Assembly (NCBI GenBank): GCA_012513515.1
Contig: JAAZCA010000011.1
Span: 1 to 10,006 of the forward strand
DNA: 10,006 bases
Direction of reading: 5' to 3'
Source: Myxococcales bacterium
GTDB taxonomy: Bacteria > UBA10199 > 2-02-FULL-44-16 > JAAZCA01
Shown: positions 1-4,563 of the stretch, one piece after another
Position numbering within the stretch: position 1 is the stretch's first letter
How the letters are laid out: each line of letters opens with the position of its first letter
Notes under the pieces: generated by a model
Seen by the model: the letters and a program-made list of their open reading frames with translations, nothing else
What the model was told of the DNA's origin: nothing
The model's database searches: none
Position numbers and translations under genes: made by a program

Positions 1-1
1 C

Positions 2-67
2 AGGACCCCGATGCAAACGCTCTTGGACAATTTACCGGCTGCGAGAGAAAAACTGATCGCGGCTTAA
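2..67 (+). CDS. C-terminal tail of a transposase/integrase-core protein (partial)
   Basis: This frame is open from the window edge to a TAA at 65-67 and encodes 21 residues ending TPMQTLLDNLPAAREKLIAA. The 'RTPMQT(F/L)LD' pattern resembles the last residues of IS481-type DDE transposases, where a short helix follows the catalytic core. The catalytic residues lie upstream of the window. The other two frames give less protein-like tails. The stop codon sits two bases before a strong hairpin, which is compatible with the end of a transposase gene close to the IS terminus. Very short, so the identification is tentative. Confidence 0.42.
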   Translation, partial: RTPMQTLLDNLPAAREKLIAA

Positions 68-68
68 A

Positions 69-101
69 CTGACAGACACCCGGGAGGGTGCCGACTGTCA
101 G
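69..101. terminator. strong imperfect hairpin, possible bidirectional terminator / IS-end structure
   Basis: CTGACAG (69-75) pairs with CTGTCAG (95-101). Inside it CACCC (77-81) pairs with GGGTG (86-90) around a GGGA loop. The hairpin begins two bases after the transposase-like stop codon. In the opposite direction it lies about 50 nt past the end of the queD-like gene and is followed on that strand by TTTAAG, so it could stop transcripts from both sides. There is no long T tract on either side, so terminator activity is inferred from the stem only. Confidence 0.45.
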
Positions 102-154
102 ATCAAGTCTTGGCTACTACATATAATTATCTGATTAGATTTTGATTTGTTCTG

Positions 155-559
155 CTAAACTCTGTACGTCGCTTTGGAGCTTTCCGACTCCCATAGATCG
201 ACTTTCGCCACCGGAAGTCCCATGGACTTTGTCCGATCGAATATGAAATGCGCTATCATCTCTGCAGTCGGGTTTGATTCTAGTGCAAGATATCGTTCAC
301 CATTCTCGTCAAGATACTTCTTTATCGGATCTCGCGCGCTGACGATAAGGGTGTGATCAAGATTTTCAGATATCCATTCTCCGATCGTTTTTTTCAGATT
401 TTCGAAATGCACCACCATTCCGTTTTCATCTACTGAATCGCTCTCCAGATGGATCGTCACCTTTGCCGTATGCCCGTGAATGTTTTTACATTTGCCCGGA
501 TCATTTAGAAGCCTGTGGCCGTAGCAGAAACGAAATGTTTTGGATACGCTGTATGTCAT
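155..559 (-). CDS. queD: QueD / 6-pyruvoyl-tetrahydropterin synthase family protein
   Basis: This 134-residue protein matches the T-fold family that acts on dihydroneopterin triphosphate. QueD makes 6-carboxy-tetrahydropterin for queuosine; PTPS makes 6-pyruvoyl-tetrahydropterin. Visible residues: zinc ligands His15 (YGHRL) and His28/His30 (HGH); catalytic Cys24 in CKNIHGH, which is the CxxxHGH spacing of QueD; Asp68-His69 (LDHT); the NPTAE helix start at 96; and substrate-anchoring Glu124 (WESE). Length is normal. Oddity: the usual 'GMVxDF' strand reads GMVVHF, with His51 where Asp is common. The ATG start overlaps the stop of the upstream SDR gene by 4 bp, so the two are translationally coupled. 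The SDR partner suggests a reduced-pterin role as an alternative to queuosine; no other que genes are in the window. Family is certain, exact product less so. Confidence 0.85.
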   Translation of the reverse strand: MTYSVSKTFRFCYGHRLLNDPGKCKNIHGHTAKVTIHLESDSVDENGMVVHFENLKKTIGEWISENLDHTLIVSARDPIKKYLDENGERYLALESNPTAEMIAHFIFDRTKSMGLPVAKVDLWESESSKATYRV

Positions 560-1284
560 TTGAGAAGCCTTCCTCCGTCAACCGTGATTATTTCGCCGGT
601 CATGGTTTTGCTTTCGGTTATGATGAACTTTGCCAGCTCAGCGAGTTCTTCCGGCGCGGATTTCTTTTTTAGGAGCGTGCGTGAAATAATTTTTTTCCAC
701 TCGGCAGGGCCTTCTTTGTCGGAGCTCGCCGAAGCGTAAGGAGCTATTGCGTTGACACGAATTTTTGGGGCAAAGCTCTTCGCAAGACCTTTTACCACCG
801 CTTCGAGCCCTGCCTTTGCTATGCTGTACGGAAGAAAGCCGACGTACGGAATTCTTGCGGCGACATCAGAGAAAAGAAGTATGGAGCCGCCATTTTCTTT
901 CATCATTTCCGCCGCGCGTCGTGCGCAGAAAAATGGTGCGGCGAGGTTTATGTCGAGCGTTTTCCTCCACATCTTTTCGGATATTTTTTCGATCGGCGAA
1001 CGTTCGAAATAGGCAGCGCAGAATATCATGGCTTCCAGGCCGCCAAGTTTTTTGGCCGCTTTACAAACGACCCTCTCAGATCCGGCGATGTCGGAGAGAT
1101 CGCCATGAATCACAATTGCCTCGGCGCCATTGGCCTCGACCGCTTTAACAAGCCTTTCGGCTGCGGTTTTGTTGCTTCCATAATGAAGCGCGAGCCTCGC
1201 TCCTTTAGCGGAGAGGGTCTTTGCTATCGCGGAGCCGATCTTTCCCGTAGCGCCGATTATCAGTATCTTGGCTTTTTTATTCAC
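556..1284 (-). CDS. short-chain dehydrogenase/reductase, pteridine-reductase/FolM-like
   Basis: A 242-residue classical SDR. The Rossmann dinucleotide motif is GATGKIG at 11-17. HYGSN (34-38) resembles the NADPH-selecting 'HYxxS' of pteridine reductases. GDLSD (61-65) is the adenine-contact strand. FCAAYFERSP (88-97) replaces the usual NNAG and resembles the NAS-x-F-x-T-P of PTR1/FolM. The catalytic set is Ser139, Tyr153 and Lys157 (YSIAK), and the C-terminus carries TGEIITVDGG. Expected chemistry is NADPH-dependent reduction of a pterin or similar carbonyl/imine. The start is GTG (complement of 1282-1284) with AGGCGG just upstream; an in-frame TAA lies a little further upstream and the Rossmann strand follows at the expected distance. 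It is the first gene of a two-gene operon and overlaps the QueD-like gene by 4 bp. A generic FabG-like reductase cannot be excluded. Confidence 0.82.
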   Translation of the reverse strand: MNKKAKILIIGATGKIGSAIAKTLSAKGARLALHYGSNKTAAERLVKAVEANGAEAIVIHGDLSDIAGSERVVCKAAKKLGGLEAMIFCAAYFERSPIEKISEKMWRKTLDINLAAPFFCARRAAEMMKENGGSILLFSDVAARIPYVGFLPYSIAKAGLEAVVKGLAKSFAPKIRVNAIAPYASASSDKEGPAEWKKIISRTLLKKKSAPEELAELAKFIITESKTMTGEIITVDGGRLLK

Positions 1285-1397
1285 TCCGCCTCTAGTACTA
1301 TGCGATTAAAGGCTATTGCCAGAGAAAAACCGCCTCCCTCATAGGCATTTTGGCGCATTTTTTAAAAATAATATAGCTCCACCGGGCGAAGGGGGCC

Positions 1398-1459
1398 GCC
1401 TAATAAATTAGTTAATAATATCAAATAGTTAGATTTTTGAACGATATCCTATATTAGGC
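1398..1459. repeat. 8-bp inverted repeat in the divergent intergenic region
   Basis: GCCTAATA (1398-1405) is repeated in inverted form as TATTAGGC (1452-1459), with 46 AT-rich bases between. It lies between the divergent SDR and TSP3 genes, about 45 nt before the latter's start. It may be an operator pair or the ends of a small element; chance is possible at this length in AT-rich DNA. No convincing sigma-70 promoter with proper spacing could be assigned in this gap for either gene. Confidence 0.28.
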
Positions 1460-1504
1460 ATGAAGATTGCAGTTGTCAGAAGCTGCTTCAACAGGAGGTT
1501 TTAA

Positions 1505-2140
1505 ATGGGTATTTTTAGAAAATTTGTTTTTTTGACATGCCTGTTTTTTTTCATGACAATTTCCTCTTCAGCGGCAGATGGAGGAACAAATGCAGTAACA
1601 TCAAAAGCATTATCTATATCTATCAATAATGAGGTAAATATAACAGTACCTGTCCCTGAATTGAGAAGCCAACCAGGTTTTGGCAGTCTCGACCACACTG
1701 CTATCGAAACGCTGGGCATCGATTACGCTCGGCTGCATGAGCTGCGTAAGATATATTGCATTGTAAATCCTGATCACTGCGTGGTCGATTGCGAAAAAAA
1801 TCCAGATGCCGATGAGTGTGACAAGGATGGTGACGGAATTATAAACAAGGATGATTCCTGCCCCGACGAGGCTGAAGTTTACGATATCGATGGTGAGACG
1901 CCGGTGGATGGGGTTTTGGATGGGTGTCCGACGGAGATCGGCACTTCTGATTCAGTTGACCCAGCTGAAAATTTATCTGCGCAGATGTCCGAAGGGGGCG
2001 CCTGTACGCTGATCAGATCGGAGAATGGTTTTAATTTTATAGCGATCCTGCTTTTATCTTCCCTTCTCCTGCCACTTTTCATTAGCCGTCTCTCGGCCGT
2101 TAAAATTAGAAGTCGCATTAGGAGAGATCTTAAAAAATAA
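1505..2140 (+). CDS. secreted protein with one TSP3-type repeat and Cys-type C-terminal sorting tail
   Basis: A 211-residue exported protein not assigned to a named family. Residues 1-24 form a signal peptide: basic MGIFRK, a Phe/Leu-rich core, and probable cleavage at SSA/ADG. Residues 25-90 are a region of unknown function. Cys85, 92 and 96 precede a single calcium-type loop, DKDGDGIINKDD (106-117) followed by SCP, the core of a thrombospondin type 3 repeat. A second, looser acidic stretch (127-141) ends in DGCP. The tail reads EGGACTLIR (163-171), then a hydrophobic helix (about 176-194) and a long basic end (KIRSRIRRDLKK). That layout matches the two following genes and suggests sorting by an intramembrane protease acting near Cys167. 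AGGAGG at 1493-1498 lies 6 nt before the ATG and fixes the start. It lacks the GCCGATAA promoter box of its two neighbours. Confidence 0.75.
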   Translation: MGIFRKFVFLTCLFFFMTISSSAADGGTNAVTSKALSISINNEVNITVPVPELRSQPGFGSLDHTAIETLGIDYARLHELRKIYCIVNPDHCVVDCEKNPDADECDKDGDGIINKDDSCPDEAEVYDIDGETPVDGVLDGCPTEIGTSDSVDPAENLSAQMSEGGACTLIRSENGFNFIAILLLSSLLLPLFISRLSAVKIRSRIRRDLKK

Positions 2141-2349
2141 CGTAAATCACACCTTCTAAAAACATGCTGCATGATGTTGCCTGCCTCGGAAAATTTTTGA
2201 GTCTGGAACGAGCTTCATTTCTAAACCGTATCGATCCACCATCTCCAATAATATCAATTTTATAACAATCCGGTGGCAGAATTGTGGGGATTATTTTTTC
2301 CTCCGCAATTAATCAAATAAAGTCAGATATTTACAGTATTAAAAAGCTA
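2141..2349. other. non-coding gap between the first two TSP3 genes
   Basis: The 306-bp gap before the next start codon holds no plausible gene. Seen in it: a short perfect palindrome CATGC-T-GCATG shortly after the stop codon, a weak terminator candidate (2265-2299), and an AT-rich run leading into the promoter at 2350-2376. The rest shows nothing I can assign. Confidence 0.5.
2265..2299 (+). terminator. weak candidate terminator after the first TSP3 gene
   Basis: AATCC (2267-2271) can pair with GGATT (2288-2292), directly followed by A and six T residues (2294-2299). A competing stem, ACAAT (2265-2269) with ATTGT (2281-2285), overlaps it. The stem is short and the loop long, so only the T tract argues for termination. 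Confidence 0.28.
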
Positions 2350-2376
2350 GCAACCTTTCTCTAAAATTGCCGATAA
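2350..2376 (+). promoter_or_regulatory. sigma-28-like promoter of the second TSP3 gene
   Basis: GCCGATAA (2369-2376) is identical to the classical -10 element of FliA/sigma-28 promoters (consensus TAAA-N15-GCCGATAA). At the matching -35 place stands GCAA(C) (2350-2354), two of four matches. The gene 3 promoter has the same GCAAC-N14-GCCGATAA layout. The box lies 70 nt before the ATG. Downstream, the leader can form TGGAA-ggggtt-TTCCA (2383-2398) and GCTC-gggg-GAGC (2411-2422). Confidence 0.5.
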
Positions 2377-2446
2377 CTACAGTGGAAGGGGTTTTCCAAA
2401 CTACGGATATGCTCGGGGGAGCGTGACATAAAGAAGGAGCTCGGTC

Positions 2447-3499
2447 ATGAAGAAGTTATCCGCCATCTTTATAATAACCGCCGGTTTTCTCATCTCTACA
2501 GCCGCTTTTGCCCAAACCCAACTGTCAGGCAGTGCTGTCACCCAGCCGCGGCATATATACCTCCCGTCTAGGACTGATTTTACCACCATACCGCGCCATG
2601 GATACTCAATGGATATGCCCGATCTTGCTCCTATCACCTTGCATGCATACCTAGGGGATAGCGCTGAAATCTCATGTATCGGCGAGGAAAGAAATAAGTA
2701 CGCATGTGAATTCGTTGCGATATTTGACCTGGCGAAAACAATATCAAAGATGCATTACGATAATCTTTCCAAGAGCATGAGTGAGTATAGCAAGAAATTC
2801 CTCCTCTTCGATGCCTCCGGGGCTGAGCTTGAATCCCAGGATGTCGAATGTTTTGATAATGGCAAGGGCGTGATCTCCTGCGAAATAGATCTCGACAAGT
2901 ATATGAGCAATGCCGGAGGAGTTGCCCCACAATTTCTAAGCGCGACTGGCAGGGTACAGATAGCCATGCCGGAAAGCGTTCTCTCCTATAATAGCCCGAA
3001 AGTTTCACTTTCCCGCGCAAAGATAAATCTTGGGGAGGATTCCGATGGAGATGGCATCCCCGATGTGATCGATAATTGTCCCAACTATCCGAATGCTGCT
3101 CAGCGCGATTTCGACGGGGATGGAGTTGGAGATCTGTGCGACAACTGCATGATAGTTTTCAATCCGGATCAAAAGGATTCCGATGACGATGGGTACGGCG
3201 ACGCGTGTATGAAGGATTACGACGGCGATGGCATCCCGGACAGCGAGGACAACTGTCGCATAGTTGCGAACCCGGATCAGGCCGATTCTGACGGTGATGG
3301 TCGCGGCGATGCGTGTGACCCGGCCATCCGTACCAACCCGGGAGAGAATCTGCCGCAGGTTCCCGGCTCGTATTTGATACCAGGAGATGGCAGCTGCACG
3401 CTTGTTGCCTCTGCCGGTGGAGCCTCGACCCCTTCGATCGCTTTGGCGCTGATGCTTATCCCGATGGCAATTACCGCTATAAGTAGGCGTAAAGAATAG
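2447..3499 (+). CDS. secreted TSP3-repeat protein with Cys-type C-terminal sorting tail
   Basis: 350 residues. A signal peptide (1-22) ends in a clear AFA/QTQ cleavage site. Residues 23-195 form an unrecognised domain with four cysteines (77, 87, 135, 145) and strand-like character. Residues 197-292 are TSP3-type calcium repeats: [54 protein letters not shown] and [11 protein letters not shown], in the standard alternating C- and N-type order. A short linker with PGENLPQ follows, then GDGSCTLV (313-320, Cys317), a hydrophobic helix (about 330-345) and SRRKE. Such repeats form rigid calcium-filled stalks in extracellular or outer-membrane proteins. The final tail suggests processing and anchoring at the Cys. 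AAGGAG at 2434-2439 lies 7 nt before the ATG. The promoter is sigma-28-like. The C-terminal half is clearly paralogous to the next gene; the N-terminal domain is not. Confidence 0.82.
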   Translation: MKKLSAIFIITAGFLISTAAFAQTQLSGSAVTQPRHIYLPSRTDFTTIPRHGYSMDMPDLAPITLHAYLGDSAEISCIGEERNKYACEFVAIFDLAKTISKMHYDNLSKSMSEYSKKFLLFDASGAELESQDVECFDNGKGVISCEIDLDKYMSNAGGVAPQFLSATGRVQIAMPESVLSYNSPKVSLSRAKINLGEDSDGDGIPDVIDNCPNYPNAAQRDFDGDGVGDLCDNCMIVFNPDQKDSDDDGYGDACMKDYDGDGIPDSEDNCRIVANPDQADSDGDGRGDACDPAIRTNPGENLPQVPGSYLIPGDGSCTLVASAGGASTPSIALALMLIPMAITAISRRKE

Positions 3500-3555
3500 T
3501 ATTTACCGATAAAAGTGGGCTCCTTTGCCTTCCCATGAACGTCAACAAAAACGCC

Positions 3556-3582
3556 GCAACAAATTTGCGCTTATGCCGATAA
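3556..3582 (+). promoter_or_regulatory. sigma-28-like promoter of the third TSP3 gene
   Basis: GCCGATAA (3575-3582) with GCAAC (3556-3560) exactly 14 nt before it gives the same arrangement as at 2350-2376. The intervening bases are unrelated, which argues for a functional pair of elements over simple duplication. The box ends 66 nt before the ATG. As in gene 2, a small hairpin presenting GGGG in its loop follows: TCGT (3583-3586) with ACGA (3596-3599). Confidence 0.5.
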
Positions 3583-3648
3583 TCGTGTAGGGGATACGAC
3601 GCTTGGGTGTCCTGCCCCTGTTTGGGATAGTTGGCAAAGGGAGCTCTT

Positions 3649-4464
3649 ATGACAAAAATTTTGAGGCCTTCAATTTTTATCTCGGCGTTGGCTTTGGCCA
3701 CGCTTTTTGTGTCAGGCATAGCCCACGCCTGTTTCTTCGATTTTAATGGAACTCAGATTCAAGATTCCGATTGCGATGGTTACGCTGATCCTATCGAAGG
3801 GCTTCCGGAGGGCGTGCCGGTAGACAATTGTCCTCTGGTGCCAAATGGCGATTGTTATGCTGATCCATGGCACTGCAATGCAGATGGAAGCTACGATGGG
3901 AACGATCCCGATTCCTTGAGCGAGGCAGCGTTTCGAGGCGGATTCCAGATGGACTGGAACAGAAACGGAATAGGGGACGCGTGCGAGGATTCCGACGGCG
4001 ACGGTGTCCTGGATTATATCGACAACTGCAAGGCTGTCCCAAATCCAAATCAGGATCCCGGATATTGTCATGATACCGACAACGATGGGTTCGATGATGC
4101 GGCCGATAATTGTCCCACGGTTTATAATCCAACGCAAAACGATAGCGACGGAGACGGAGTCGGCGATGCCTGCGATAACTGCATACTGATCTATAATCCC
4201 GACCAGGCCGACTCTGATGGAGATAAGGTGGGGGATGCTTGTCCTCCATCGTTAAGCGGAGGAGGCGGAGGTGGAGGAACTCCCGGAGGCAGTACATTTC
4301 CTCCAGGGGCATCGAATGGCTTCTATCTCGGTCCCGATCGGACGAAGGGAAATGGCGGATGCAGCATGATGGCTGGCGGAGCCGGATCTTCCTCCGGAAT
4401 TCTGGCAATGATATCGCTTGCCGCGAGCGTTCTTATCTTCAGGCGTTCGAATAAAAACCGATAA
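3649..4464 (+). CDS. secreted TSP3-repeat protein with Gly-rich linker and Cys-type C-terminal sorting tail
   Basis: 271 residues from the ATG at 3649, chosen over an in-frame TTG at 3631 because AAGGGAG (3637-3643) sits 5 nt before it. The signal peptide (1-27) ends AHA/CFF; the cysteine at +1 lacks a proper lipobox, so it is read as signal peptidase I cleavage. TSP3-type repeats fill residues 39-198: DSDCDGYADPIE, NRNGIGDACEDSDGDG, DTDNDGFDDAADNCP, DSDGDGVGDACDNC and DSDGDKVGDAC. The first repeat is separated from the rest by about 50 residues (51-102). A run of seven glycines begins a flexible linker (204-220). The tail is GNGGCSMMAGG (234-244, Cys238), a hydrophobic helix (about 250-264) and RRSNKNR. 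The protein is almost wholly a calcium-binding stalk, with no separate head domain seen. It is likely co-regulated with the preceding gene through the shared promoter type. Confidence 0.82.
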   Translation: MTKILRPSIFISALALATLFVSGIAHACFFDFNGTQIQDSDCDGYADPIEGLPEGVPVDNCPLVPNGDCYADPWHCNADGSYDGNDPDSLSEAAFRGGFQMDWNRNGIGDACEDSDGDGVLDYIDNCKAVPNPNQDPGYCHDTDNDGFDDAADNCPTVYNPTQNDSDGDGVGDACDNCILIYNPDQADSDGDKVGDACPPSLSGGGGGGGTPGGSTFPPGASNGFYLGPDRTKGNGGCSMMAGGAGSSSGILAMISLAASVLIFRRSNKNR

Positions 4465-4494
4465 TACATTTTTATCTCTTCGTCCTCTAACTTG

Positions 4495-4561
4495 CGGTCA
4501 AACTTGCTTGTGCCGGGCTGCCGTGTTAGTAATTGCAGTACCCTGAAAGGCGGCTTGACCG
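4495..4561 (+). promoter_or_regulatory. possible structured mRNA leader of the methionine synthase operon
   Basis: CGGTCAA (4495-4501) is fully complementary to TTGACCG (4555-4561), whose last base is two bases before the proposed GTG start. Nested inside are GCC (4512-4514) with GGC (4549-4551), GGG (4515-4517) with CCC (4541-4543) and CTGC (4518-4521) with GCAG (4535-4538), around a 13-nt loop. The fold would bury the AAAGGCGG ribosome-binding region (4546-4553), a layout typical of translational control. I do not recognise the B12 box, SAM, SAH or THF riboswitch consensus. The reading frame stays open through this stretch, so it might instead be coding. Confidence 0.33.
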
Positions 4562-4563
4562 GC

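Larger units (their letters stand above)
1..121. mobile_element. right end of an insertion sequence (probable, IS481-like)
   Basis: The first 67 bases carry the tail of a transposase-like reading frame. It is followed at once by a hairpin (69-101) and then a stretch ending at about 121 whose complement begins TGTAGTAGCCAAGACTTGAT. A 5'-TGT start is common for terminal inverted repeats of IS481/IS3-type elements, so the element boundary is placed near 121. The left end lies outside the window, so neither the matching terminal repeat nor a target-site duplication can be checked here. Family assignment is from memory of similar transposase tails and IS ends and is uncertain. Confidence 0.42.

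Noticed and set aside
2403-2422. Cyclic-di-GMP riboswitch in the leader of the second TSP3 gene
   Set aside because: Short G-rich hairpins are present, but the conserved GEMM-I core sequences (GCAAACC and ACGCAAAGCC type) are absent.
3505-3512. Extra sigma-28-like boxes (ACCGATAA) at 3505-3512 and 4457-4464
   Set aside because: They lack the first G, have no GCAAC or TAAA at the right distance, and the second overlaps the stop codon of the third TSP3 gene.
3631-3648. Upstream TTG start for the third TSP3 protein
   Set aside because: It would place the ribosome-binding site inside the coding region. ATG 3649 has AAGGGAG at proper spacing and gives a standard signal peptide.
3727-3732. Lipoprotein lipobox at the first Cys of the third TSP3 protein
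   Set aside because: The residues before the cysteine are IAHA; a His at -2 and no Leu/Val/Ile at -3 do not fit a lipobox. AHA suits signal peptidase I.
3791-4408. Minus-strand 205-residue open frame inside the third TSP3 gene
   Set aside because: An Arg/His-rich shadow of the GAT/GAC-rich calcium repeats on the other strand, with no recognisable domain or start signal.
4492-4563. TTG at 4492 as the metH start
   Set aside because: No ribosome-binding site precedes it. The added 24 residues are not typical of MetH N-termini, and the segment looks more like a structured leader.
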